Shown: positions 23,835 to 35,290 of the stretch, piece by piece
Position numbering within the stretch: position 1 is the first letter of the stretch
How the letters are laid out: the number at the start of each line of letters is the position of its first letter
Assembly: GCA_031841125.1 (NCBI GenBank)
Contig: JAJSSI010000072.1
Location: forward strand, 1-64,000
From: Acanthococcus lagerstroemiae
Lineage: Eukaryota > Arthropoda > Insecta > Hemiptera > Eriococcidae
Reading direction: 5' to 3'
DNA: 64,000 nt
The notes under the pieces: model-generated
The model's input: only the letters and a program-made list of their open reading frames with translations
Databases searched by the model: none
Told to the model about the DNA's origin: nothing
Translations under genes and position numbers: made by a program

Positions 23835-26800
23835 ATGGAGATTCAAACACTGTCCAGCACCAGAGGCACTCTGTACCATGTTGGAGATGGATATTTCTAC
23901 CGTAGAAATAAAGAACAGAATAATAATGTGTATTTGAAGTGCATTAACAATCAATGTCCAACACGAGGTATTATTGCATTTTGGAAGTAAAATAATATTT
24001 TAATTATTTCATTAGCTGAAGGGGTCGTTTCCCATTTGATCCCAGGAGATACGAAGTCTATGGAAGAAGACCTTTTATTTATTTTGGAAGAAGACCTTTT
24101 ATTCATGAAATACGTATTAATTAAAGTGGCACTGAAGAAACCCATCCGTTCATCTTAGAAGAATAGCAGAATTAAGAACATTAATCTTTGGCTTCTGTGT
24201 TTAAGTCATATTTCAGTAAAACTCAATTTTTACTTTCGGACTTGCTGTTAAACAGTTACAGTGTCGAGGAATTGGTAGACAAAAATGTCCTAAAACAGTA
24301 TACAATCATTTCTTGTGTCTCTTAGTGATCGATATTTTGTAGTTTTAAATTGTGCCGTAAACATCGAATGAGCCAAAAACTGAAATTCGTTCCATGAAAA
24401 TGAATTCTTATCTATTTTTTAATTCATTGATATCCTGTGTGGGTATAAAAACGGTCGGGCATTATTATTTTCTTACTTCAGAACAATATTGTTCTACAAT
24501 TTTCATTTACTGAAGAAGCACACAATATGGCATGTGGTGTCCTAGAAAACAAATTCTTGGCTTATGGCCTATTTGGAAAAGATCCGCTCATTACTACTCA
24601 GTTTCTGCCAACAGTGGCATATAAGTATACCACCAACCACTGAAAATAAAAACTTCTTACCCGCTGAATTCTAGTAGAAGTTACAAAATCCTGTATTTCT
24701 ATCTGGGGGCAAAATTTTGTTCGAAGGTACGCCCTTAATTACCGTCGAGTTATAACCCTGGGTCAGCTTATAACAATTCCATTTATCATAAAGAATTCGT
24801 ATTTACATGCAGAAACATACTTATGTTGATAAAATTATTCTTTTGCAGCAACTATGCGGATAATTGGTGGGAATGCAGTATTCACCCGAATGCCTAATCC
24901 ACCACATACGCATGTGAGTGACCCTCTGAAGCCATCCATATTAGCATTCAAAAAAGAATGCCGGAAGTCAGCGAGAGAGCAATTAGGGTCACACCATGCT
25001 ATCTATAGCCATGTGCTGGGGAAGTAAGTACACGTAATGTTTCCTAAACAGAATTCTAGTAATTTTCGATGTTTTGTAAAGTTGATTAAGGTTTTCCTTC
25101 GCCAAAGAAAATAATTGATATCTAAATTCAAAGCTTTCTGTCCCCTTTTCGATAGTCATCCGATGAAATATTCTTCACGCATTAGGTCCCTTTACATTGA
25201 ATCCTAAGTCTGAACACAATAAAAGTTTAGGTGGTTCTCAGCTTTATACTGAATTATAGAAATATCTTGTCATTGGTCTTTGGGCAAAATAAAAAATAAA
25301 CGATATTTCATCACTTAAAAACGGAATCAAGGAATACGCAGTGATGATTTAGCTGTTTGTATACTTTTTCAAATAACTTATTCATAACCTCTTGATGCTT
25401 ATGCTTACACTTACTTGTATGTATTTTTTATTAAATAATAGAAGTACAACATTTCTTACAGGTATCCTGCAGAAGTTGGAGCATCTGCTCCGTTCAAGAC
25501 GGAGGTAAAATCTATGCAATGGCATAGCAGGAAAATGCAGCCTCCTATTCCGAACAGTCTTGCCAGCTATGGCCAAGCCCTCGCGAATGGGGTATACGGA
25601 TTCGGGCTGTGCAAAGAAGTCAGCGCGAAATTACCTTTCTACCGTGGACATACTGATCGATACGTCCTTTTTGTGTCACCTAGAACAGCCGAGTAAGTAC
25701 ATTTTCATGTTAACTTGGCCAAAAGTACAGATATTACTGACGATGCTATCGATACTGGCCATTTAATTCAATATTACGCTCGAAGTTTCCTTGAAACGTA
25801 GTAGTCATTTAGATCATGAAACTTAAATCAGGTACTGAAGAAAACTGAGTTTAAGAAGAATGTTACTAATTATTCATCAAAATTTGGAAGAGATGAGGAG
25901 TCTTTACAATATCGAATCCAAAATTTGCCACAGCATATACATTAACGCTGGGAGCCTAAAACTTCCAAAACTCAATTATCTTCATGTAGACCAGATTCTA
26001 GACTGCATTAATTTTTTTCGATACATTAATTAGAAGAACTCTACAGCATCTTGACCACCAAATAATCTTTATATCTCAAAAAATTAATGCCTTGCTTTGA
26101 CAATGATTGAAATATGCAAAACTCGGAGAAGTAGGTACGTATAATGCCTACTGAATATGATATTATCTATACATTTCCATTATTTTTATTAACGTCGAAA
26201 CGCCATTGGAGCGACAGCTAATGAAAATAAAAAATACTGGTATATCCAAGTTCTGAATGGGAGGTGATTTTTTTAACTCCTCAAACAAATTTTTCCCTTC
26301 TTTTTGGGAGTTTATTTATTTAGGGATTTGAACATACTTACAAGCTATTATAAATCACCTTTCTGGGTGAAGATTTTTCTTTTCATTCACCTTATAAAAG
26401 GCATAATCAGGTGTGAAGATTCTTCTTTTCATTGACCTTATTAAAGGCATAATCATCAAATATTAGGAAGCATTTTCTTGGAAATTCAGGAAGCAAGTTC
26501 AATTTTATATTCTAAATGTTGATGTATACATTTTTTCATAAGGTTCCAGCCTAACGTTCTTTTCAATATTTTTTGTAATATTCTCGTGTAAAATGTGTCA
26601 AATGCTATGAAGTGGTTTCTGTACTTATTTGGAATATTTTCTTCTATTATATAGTGTAGTTGTTGATTTTAAAAAACATTTATTAATGCAGTTGATAATA
26701 ATTCAGGGTGTCTACAAATAATACAAGTAGCTTTCCCATCATAATTTCCTGAACGTACTACCACTACCTTGTCAATGTCAAGCAAACTGTAAGTTTTCTC

Positions 26801-29800
26801 AGTGATGCGCATTTTTCACAGAGGACTCGGAAACATTATTCTTCCATTAAAAAAGGCTTAGAATGTACCAGTTACTCTAGAATCAATCCTAGACAGTATA
26901 ATCTATGAACATTCTGAAGTACAAATTTTATCTTTAATAAAAAGCTTTATGAACCCTTTTTATTTTCCAACCAATAGTTGAAGACTGACTGACCAAGACC
27001 GCAATTTTCCAAATCAGGGTGGGAACTAAAAAAAAATATTGTACGTCACAGCTGACAGGGTTTGACAGTGCAGAATAAAAAATTAAGTAATTATTAATAA
27101 CAGAAGTTTTTAACTCGCTGGCCATTCCTCTTTTCATGTAAAAAAATTGCATACTCAGTTTGCCGTAAATGCGATTCAGTCGCCTGCGAGTCACAAGCGA
27201 CGCACCGAGTGTTCTAATCCCAGAAGGCGCATTCATTTAGCTACTTCTCGATTAGTATACAGATACTTTGTCTATAGCAATGAAAGCAGCTTTTCAGTTT
27301 TACCGACTTTTCGGAGAAAAGGGAAGTATTTTGATTGTATTTGGAGAAAGATTCATGAGCGATACGGACTCCGCTTACTTGGACAGGTGTTGAGGGACGA
27401 AAATTGAAATGAAATAATAAACACAAGCATATAGTCGCTAGAGAGCCCCTATATGAAACTTGAGAAGACGCGTTTTCTTCATGTTTAAAATTTGTAACCG
27501 ATTGCGTTGGAAATAGGAGTACGTCGCTTTACCGGGACGTTATTTGGGGATTATTCCAGGAGTTCGAATGTTTGGGTTTTGCTTGAATAGTGCAGATGTG
27601 ACTTTTAAATTTAGTGTGAAAATCACAGCGCTAATGCTTATGATTGAAACAAAATACGGTGCGGTAATAACTGAAACTTCACTGCGCATGTTTATGAGAG
27701 TAGATATCTCGAACTATAAGGAGGTAGATTAATTTATGTTTCCCATAGAATGTGATCAGACATAATTTGTTCGACGATCAAAATCTTGAAGATAGACCAG
27801 AATAATGAATGTAATCAACTATCGCTTAGTTCACTTGGTAGGTAAAATAATGCACGGAAGCAAGAAAATTGGGTAAAATGGCTGACCTTTTTTTTTTTTT
27901 TTTTTTGAAAATAGCTTCACCATCTACTTCTTCAAGCCACGACATAAGATCGCAAACAGATTAAAAAAAATACAAATTATTTATTAAAACTTCGTTTATT
28001 CATTTATTTTCCAGATTATTTACTGCGGAAACCGACACCCGATTTGTCATCGATGCGACCTTCAAGTGTGTCCCGAGGAAGCCGAACGGGTTATACCAGT
28101 TACTCACTATTGGGGTAGTTAAAGAAAAATTTGTAAGTATAATTATGTAAACGGCGTAAACTGTACTTGTACAATATAGAAATATTCATTGATTCTGTCG
28201 GATTAGCAGTTAACTTAAATAAATAACGCAGAGTGTATTGCAATAGGTCTCCTCATAAATCTCTTATTTTACACATACAGTGTGAGTAAATGGAAATAGA
28301 ATATTTATAGGATAAGATTTTTTTGTCGAGTCGGCAACTACCTTTAACTAGGAAATTCCAAAACAAAAGTACCTTGAATTACTCTGTGTATACACTTTTT
28401 GATAGACTGCTTTCTTCATGATCTGAACAGTGATAATGGAAGACACAGTATCAAATAAATTTATATTTTACAGATGCTGCCATTGGTGTTTGCAGTGATG
28501 ACTGGTAAAGACACAGCGCTATACATAGAAATCCTTCAAGCAATTAAAAATCTGTACCCAGCGTGGGACCCGCATCATTTTATGTGTGATTTTGAAGCAG
28601 GTCTCCATGCTGCGGTCTCGCAGATTTTTCCAGTTTGTTCGATTACAGGATGCTGGTTCCACTTTTCTCAGGTAAAAATTTCCTAATACTAAACCCCAGG
28701 TATACATGTATTTTTCCAGTGTTTTCGATTAATATGACATTAAAAATCTTGAAGTAGAAACATCTAGACACTGTGCATTTACCTGCTGAATGGGGAAGCT
28801 GTGAGTAATAAGTAAACCTAGACCAACCACTGAAGAATTAACAGCTTGCGCGTATATGTGCTGTAATTGTTCTCATTTATGTTATTAATAATTTTCAGGC
28901 TATTTTCCGGAGGGTTATGAAATTGGGACTGAAGGCCCAATATTCGGAAAATCAGCATCTGAGAAAAGTAGTCCGAATGCTGATGGCATTGCCGCTGCTG
29001 CCACCAGAGAAGATCGTTGAAGGGATAGCCTGTGTGGACCACGAAATTCAGCAAAATGCTCTGCTACAGAATTTCCGTGGGGCACTTCAACGACTGATGG
29101 CTTATGTAAACGGCTTCTGGATGACAAGTATATATTTCATACTATATGACTCATTTCTTCCACTTATGAAAAATGCATAATAGAGTCTATATGAAAATTT
29201 TATTTGCAGGCGTGGGACCAGATGTTTTCAGCGTTTATAAACAGCCATTACGTACCAATAATAATCTGGAAGCTCTTCACGGCTATTTGACACTATACAT
29301 GACGGGATCAAGAAATGCTGTTCATCCTAATATCTGGCAATTCACGGGTATGTGTTTAATAGTACGTATGAGGTACTAAGATGGTAGGAGACGAAAAAAC
29401 CGAGAATTTCGGCAATGGAATGAGCTGTACCAAAATGAACATTTCTGATAACGGCATCAAGAAGGAAAAGAAACTTTTGTAGTATTTACTGAAATATACC
29501 CTGGACTAACATGAAAGACGTGCATTTTCCTTTTTATATCTGAAAAGGTTTAATCAGTCGCCATTGATAAGTCGGTGGAGTGGTAGTGCGATAAAAACGG
29601 TTCACATTGTGCTAATATTAGTGATTTGCTCCAAATCATACATCAATAAACTGATTGGTTCAGTTGATAGTAACTTTTAATACAGCATAAGTGAAGGGTG
29701 GTAAGGTAAAGATTGATGGTTAATAGTACAGTCTCGGTACGTTTATAACTTGGAAGAAAGGTAATACATTACAAAATGGTTGTTGCAGAGGGTCTCAGAA

Positions 29801-32098
29801 TAATGGAGCACAAATTTGCGGCAGAGTATTGGTCCTTAAAGGATGGCAGAGATATTCGACCACCTCCAAGAAAGAAGTGGAAGAAACACGACGATGCAAT
29901 AAAAAAAACCACCACCGAACTGGACGAAGGCAGAATAACTGTAGATTTTTTCCTGCGAAAAATGAGTCACCATTGTTCGGAAAATGAAATAGGTTAGTTT
30001 CAAAATTTCTTCTCGCTTTAGGTTTATTGTAAAATACACTTAAGTGTGCACATAAAAGTGAACATGATTGGAACGAAAGGGGGAAAAATGCATACCTATC
30101 ATTCTGTACTTGATGAGCAGGTGATCGCCTGCTTCCTACCCGTATGGCATATAGGTTTAAATCCCAGCCCGGCCTGATCAGTTGATGCAGGCTTTTTCGA
30201 ACGTCACTGTAGCGTCTCAGACACAGAGCGATCGCAGTATCAAGGAAGGTGGATTAACAGCATGTACTGAACAGCCGCCAGTTTTCAGAACAAACTGTTA
30301 CTGTTTGTGTGTTTGGCAATAAGGAAAAAGAAACTCGTAACACAAAAGAACTTTGGAGAAGGCAAAAGTAAATTACATACGATAGATGTGGTCGCCGACC
30401 CCCGGTCGGGTATGGCGCTTGAAGAAGAATAAGCGATTAATAAATTTTGGAAAAGTTTTACAATAATTTGCAATAACTGGATGGAACAGCTCTTCCTTCT
30501 CCCCAAATTAATACTCAGCGCTTATCCAAAGTGTTTGTGGAATAACAATATAATATATACATATTTTCTTTATGTAGTACCTTGGACTGTGCTGCCCAAT
30601 TTACTTCCTTCAACATAACTTAATCATATGAATGTTGCTTCCACATCTCGGGGACAGCATTGTTTTATTTGTAATTTTTAAACAAAACATGTAAACAATA
30701 CCGTACATGTATTCTTTACTGACCTATAACTTACTCAAACATCCAATCATTAACAAGTTATTTATTTCAGCCTTGCAAGTAGACGAAGAAGTAGAAATTG
30801 ACCTAAACTGGGGTAAGTGCTTATTCAATTTTAACGTACTTTTAACAGAATTTCTGAAAATTTGATTTTGTACGCTGTATTTCGTGATGTATAACTGAAA
30901 GTAGTTGTACTCAAGAACACTGATACATTTCTTTAATTTATATTTAGATATGGATGATGAGTATGTCGATGATCCGATTCCACTTCATCATGAGTTTGAA
31001 AATTTCATAGGTAACGTAGAACCCTTTAAATTGTATTGAATACGAGTTAGTATTTCCAAACTAACATTCAGTTTTTAAAGAAACAGCTCCAGTCCTTATT
31101 CTATCAATTCTTGATACAGGAGTATAACTCGTAAGTTTCCATTATACGAGAATCACAACTGAAGAAATACACTGAGTACGAAGTGTTTACCTTGGTTGAA
31201 ATAATTCCTCATAGAATAGGTACAATTCCTGACGCAGAGGTGCGCATATAGTTTCACAAAAATCGCCTATAGATAGAAAACGATCTGGGACTTGAAATGG
31301 AAAAAATGAAATAGCGTATACGTATACTATGTTCAAAAGCATAGTAATTCTTCAAGTACAATTATTAATTCTATTTCGAAAATAATATTCTTAACTTGAA
31401 ATATAATTTTTTCAGCGAAGACGAGCAGGAGCGCGTGGAAGAAAATTTAGTTGAAGAAGTGGAAATATTGGTTGACTGGGGTAAAGGCTTATTTCAATAG
31501 CCACATGAACAGTTTATGAAGTGCTAGCGTATATATGTTCAAAAGCATAGTAATTCTTCAAGTACAATTATTAATTCTATTCGAAAATAATATTCTTAAC
31601 TTGAAATATAATTTTTTCAGCCGAAGACGAGCAGGAGCGCGTGGAAGAAAATTTAGTTGAAGAAGTCGAAATATTGGTTGACTGGGGTAAAGGCTTATTT
31701 CAATAGCCACATGAACAGTTTATGAAGTGCTAGGTATATATGTTCAAAAGCATAGTAATTCTTCAAGTACAATTATTAATTCTATTTCGAAAATAATATT
31801 CTTAACTTGAAATATAATTTTTTCAGCCGAAGACGAGCAGGAGCGCGTGGAAGAAAATTTAGTTGAAGAAGTCGAAATATTGGTTGACTGGGGTAAAGGC
31901 TTATTTCAATAGCCACATGAACAGTTTATGAAGTACTAGCGTATATATGTTCAAAAGCATAGTAATTCTTTAAGTACAATTATTAATTCTATTTTGAAAA
32001 TAATATTCTTAACTTGAAATATAATTTTTTCAGCCGAAGACGAGCAGGAGCGCGTGGAAGAAAATTTAGTTGAAGAAGTCGAAATATTGGTTGACTAG
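23835..32098 (+). CDS. FLYWCH zinc-finger / MULE transposase-domain protein
   Basis: I assembled exons from phase-consistent GT-AG junctions: 23835-23967, 24849-25023, 25462-25692, 28015-28132, 28474-28671, 28899-29127, 29210-29347, 29789-29992, 30771-30812, 30948-31010, then 31621-31686, 31827-31892 and 32034-32098. This model skips a frameshifted exon copy at 31416-31480 and gives 575 residues. Residues 1-68 form a FLYWCH zinc finger (C36, C41, H64, H66) split by intron 1. Residues about 180-400 form a MULE-type DDE transposase domain: D193 in IDATFK, D258 in CDFEAG, CWFH at 279-282 and E382 in TNNNLEALH. The catalytic triad is intact. The tail is very acidic with repeated EEVEILVDW. FLYWCH plus MULE is typical of Mutator-like transposases and genes domesticated from them; nine or more introns and no visible terminal repeats favour a host gene. 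A candidate ATTAAA signal lies at 32143-32148. Confidence 0.85.
26367..26457. repeat. Two-copy tandem repeat, period 46 bp
   Basis: Two adjacent copies begin GTGAAGATT and share CTTTTCATT, CACCTTAT or GACCTTAT, and AAAGGCATAATCA, with about five differences. It lies in intron 3 of the FLYWCH/MULE gene. Confidence 0.75.
27160..27231 (+). mobile_element. tRNA-derived SINE head, probable
   Basis: The stretch contains a GCCTGCGAGTCACAAGCGACG segment and then GTTCTAATCCCAG, close to an RNA polymerase III B box (GGTTCGAATCC), ending in GAAGGCGC. It resembles a degraded tRNA-like SINE promoter region rather than a working tRNA, because the cloverleaf arms do not all pair. It lies in intron 3 of the FLYWCH/MULE gene. 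Confidence 0.45.
30112..30215 (+). mobile_element. tRNA-derived SINE fragment, probable
   Basis: GTGATCGCCTGC followed by AGGTTTAAATCCCAGCCCGG resembles the A-box and B-box halves of a tRNA-like promoter, with the GCCCGGCCTGATCAG continuation that SINEs often carry. It lies in intron 8 of the FLYWCH/MULE gene. The B box is degenerate, so it is probably dead. Confidence 0.4.
31318..32098 (+). repeat. Four tandem copies of an intron-exon unit (about 206 bp)
   Basis: The unit holds about 140 bp of intron ending in a T-rich tract and CAG, followed by a 66-bp exon (22 codons) with phase 1 at both ends. Exon copies start at 31416, 31621, 31827 and 32034, periods 205, 206 and 207. Copies 2 and 3 are intact. 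Copy 1 has lost one C right after the acceptor and would shift into an early stop if spliced in. Copy 4 reads GACTAG where the others read GACTGGGGTAAAG, so it supplies the stop codon instead of a donor. Exon 9 of the gene (30771-30812) encodes a related peptide and has similar sequence after its donor, so it looks like an older member. Confidence 0.9.
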
Positions 32099-32737
32099 TG
32101 TTTTTTTCTAGTGTTTTTTCATCAATTTTGGTAATAGGCATCATTAAATTTTATTTCAAAAATAGTGCGGAAAAAATATGAAAAAGTATTGAGAGGGCAA
32201 TATATTATTTCAAAATTTTTCTATGTTTTAGGTTGTAGATGTAAGATGTGCACGCACACTACTATTAGTCTTCCAGACACCGCACTTGAAACTTACGAAT
32301 TACAAGTAAGAGGCAATACCTAGGGGCACGCAACCATTCTCTCCCCTTTTACTTCGTCACTGTATACCAGGTCAACTAAAGTTTTTCGATCTAATTTCGG
32401 GCATAATAATTCAAGACATTAGTGCATAATTTACACGTTTTCAGGGTAGCCCGTTTATTGTGGTTTTTCGAAGGCGGAAATGTAATAAAGAAAATAAATA
32501 AAGCACAAACCTGTCGGGTATTAGCGAAAAAATTTACATATTCTTAGCGTGACGTAAGGTTTCTATTATTTCAGGAGACAGAGAGAGGGAAAATTTATGA
32601 AAGCACGAGCGTCTACAAGCTTTTTAATGTCAGTCTGAATTTGAAAGAGATTAGTGCTTTTCTTTCTCTAGCGCCTCCTTTATCAATTTCGACAAAAAGC
32701 ACGACTAAAGATGAAATAAAAGAAAGTAACACCTAGT

Positions 32738-33260
32738 TAGAATGAGGGAAACTCCAAGGACGAGGCATAATGTAACTTTAGCGAAAGGAAGTAATAGAGA
32801 AAGAAACGTTCTTACATTAAATCCATATAAAAAACAAAAGACCACAGTAAGAATGGATTTAAAAAAAACTAATATCAATAATGAAGGCGTAAAACAAAGA
32901 TGCTCATTATCTTTCGTACTATTTAATAATCTATAATTATAGAGAAATAAGAGTTACCCTTCACCAAGAGAAAATAAAAATAATGTTGAAGTTTGCAGAT
33001 GGTACATTGTTCGTCTAGCTGAGAAAATAAAATATTTAAAAGTTGTAAATTATGTAAAATAATAGAAAGCAAACTGCGCGCAGGCCAATGTATGACAATA
33101 AACGAAAGCAAACCTATGCATGAAGATTAAAATATCAAAATTCACAGTGAGGACATTCAGGAAATTAATGAGGAAGTAACATAACAAAGTATGGAAGAAG
33201 GAAGAAAAATATAATATCTCAAGTAGGATACTAAAACAAAAATAACGTATTTTGATAAAA
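32738..33260 (+). pseudogene. Reverse transcriptase relic of a non-LTR element
   Basis: The plus-strand translation contains NNEGVKQRCSLSFVLFNNL, matching the reverse transcriptase palm motif of LINEs (normally G-V-[KR]-Q-G-C-x-L-S-P-x-L-F-N). About 20 residues later a second frame reads KIMLKFADGTLFV, matching the FADD catalytic block with the second aspartate replaced by glycine. A further match to the following segment reads MTINESK. Stops and frameshifts break it, so it is dead. The fragment is too short to assign a clade. Confidence 0.6.
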
Positions 33261-33494
33261 CCCACATTTCAGAATAAAAAAATTAACTACACCCTTACAA
33301 GGTTTTTCTTCAGTTAATTTCTAATTTCTAGATTTTATAATTCGGTCTAATAATTTTATCAGTATTAAATTTTTATTCGGGTTATTAGTATAATAAGACC
33401 AATCTCATTTTACATTTTAAATAGTTTGAATTTCGATTTTGATAACTTAAATCTTCTTTTCTTCATCCTCCTCCTCTTCTGCTTTTCATTAACA

Positions 33495-34870
33495 TTAGTG
33501 CTGCAGCACAACAACATCTGATAAGAGAAGTGCTGATCAAGAAGGAACAGCGTGACGACAGACAGTCTATAATTTTTATAATGTTACGGGATCAGGAATG
33601 CTGGAATGCAGTAGGCGAGTTAGCTAGGTATGTCATGAGACAGAAAGAGTGGAGCATCACAGGGATGCTACCCAGGCGAAACAGGAAAGTAGGAGGGGAC
33701 AGAAATGTTGCATTCCTCTGTTATTATTGCATTAACTGCGCGTTAATTTTACACCCTGATTTCAGCTAACGAGAAAAAATATGAACAGACATGCTTGTCC
33801 AACCGCTAGTCCACAGACAGGAAACACGGGTCTGGTTAGGGATGCGGAGGTTCCCATCTCTGAGGCGAAGGTACTTACAAGGGTGGTTCCGGAGGTAAGA
33901 GTGTTGTATCATAAAGGGAAACTGATTTGTGTGTGCCCACACTAATGTCATTATTATTACTGTAGCAGCAACGATAGCTTATGACTGAAGTGCTGATGAA
34001 CAAGTCGAGGATGTGAAACAATGTGGCTATAGAGAGTCACATTTGTTGCAGAGCCAGGACTGCTAGAATGCAGTAGCCCAGTTAGCTAAGCATGTCATAA
34101 GACTGTAAAACAGACAGAGTGGACCATTACCAGGACACCTGCTACCCAGGAGAAAAAGGGATGCACGAGGGGACAGAAATGTTGCATTTGTCTTTCAATT
34201 TATTAACTACATGTTTGTCTTGCTCTCTGATTTCAGGTGATGAGAAAGATGGAGACGGATAGACGTACTTGTTCAAATGCCAATCCATATGGTGGAGATT
34301 CGGATCTGGTTAGGGATGCAACGGTGGCTCTTTTCAGACACTTTCATCTATAAAACACGGAAGAGGAATGGGAGCTCGAGCCAGTTTCAAGGTGTGCTTC
34401 CTATCTCTGATGCGTACTCAAAAGGGTGGTCCTGGAAGAGGTAGGAGGGCAGTTTTTTGAGGACCAGTTGTGTTGTACGTGCACACACTATATGTCCTAT
34501 ATTAATTATTCTTTCTGCAGCAGCAATAACTGATGACAAAAGTGCTGATGAAGAAGTCGAGAATGAGAAACGTACAGAGTCTCATTCTTACAATGTTGCA
34601 GGACCAGGACCACTGGAATGCAGTAATCGAATTAGCTGGACATGTCATGTATATATGTACACCACGTCATTAATCGATTATCATTATTATTACTATTATT
34701 ATTACAACAGCTGACGACAAGAGTGCTGATCCACCATCAAATTACCAGAAAGGCAGGAACAGGGTGGACCAGACCTGCCACAGAGACTATGGAGAAATCG
34801 ACGACAGAAAACGGTGTGACTACAGAGAGCCTTCCAATAATGCTGCAGGGCTCAGAATGCTTTAATGCTA
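33495..34870 (+). repeat. Degenerate array of exon-like units
   Basis: Four related units carry the anchor AAGTGCTGAT or GAGTGCTGAT at 33528, 33988, 34540 and 34721 (spacings 460, 552 and 181 bp). Each unit starts after a TATTATTA-rich tract ending in an AG, then reads GCAGCA, the anchor, GAAGAAGTCGAG-like acidic codons, CAGGA and GGAATGC. The first two or three also share CTGGTTAGGGATGC and AAGGGTGGT blocks. The best preserved (from 34520) stays open for about 50 codons after a plausible acceptor. They could be decayed alternative 3' exons of the FLYWCH/MULE gene or an unrelated minisatellite-like repeat. An AATAAA lies at 35080-35085. Confidence 0.6.
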
Positions 34871-35290
34871 TTATTATACTATTACTATTATTGATATTAT
34901 TATAGTCATTGTTATTACCTATAAGTATTAATGTTAATTGTAATTATTTTTTCAAGTTGTTCGAATCCAGACATGATAAATTTTATGTACCATTTACCTA
35001 AGGTGAATTTTATGCAGCTTTATAATCATTTAGGTTTTTAATTTTGAAACATTGTTAGATTCGTCAACGAAAAATAACAAATAAATTGTAATATTAAGAA
35101 ATGATTTTTTGGAATTTTGTGTTTCGTCGGCTAATCCTTCATGCTTTGACTACAGGGAAATAAGGAAGAAAAATAATAGATCTTTTGAAATGCGTTGCCA
35201 TAGGAAAATTAGTAATTAAATAGATATACAAGAAGAATAAGAACGGGTTTTATTTGGGACTGTTCCAAGAGAAGAAAAGGAGATACATTG

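Noticed and set aside
27160..30215. Possible tRNA genes at 27160 and 30112
   Set aside because: B-box-like strings are present but the acceptor and anticodon arms do not pair, so SINE fragments fit better.
33495..34870. CRISPR-like or satellite array
   Set aside because: The units are long, unevenly spaced and diverged; this is eukaryotic DNA and no short identical repeats with unique spacers are present.
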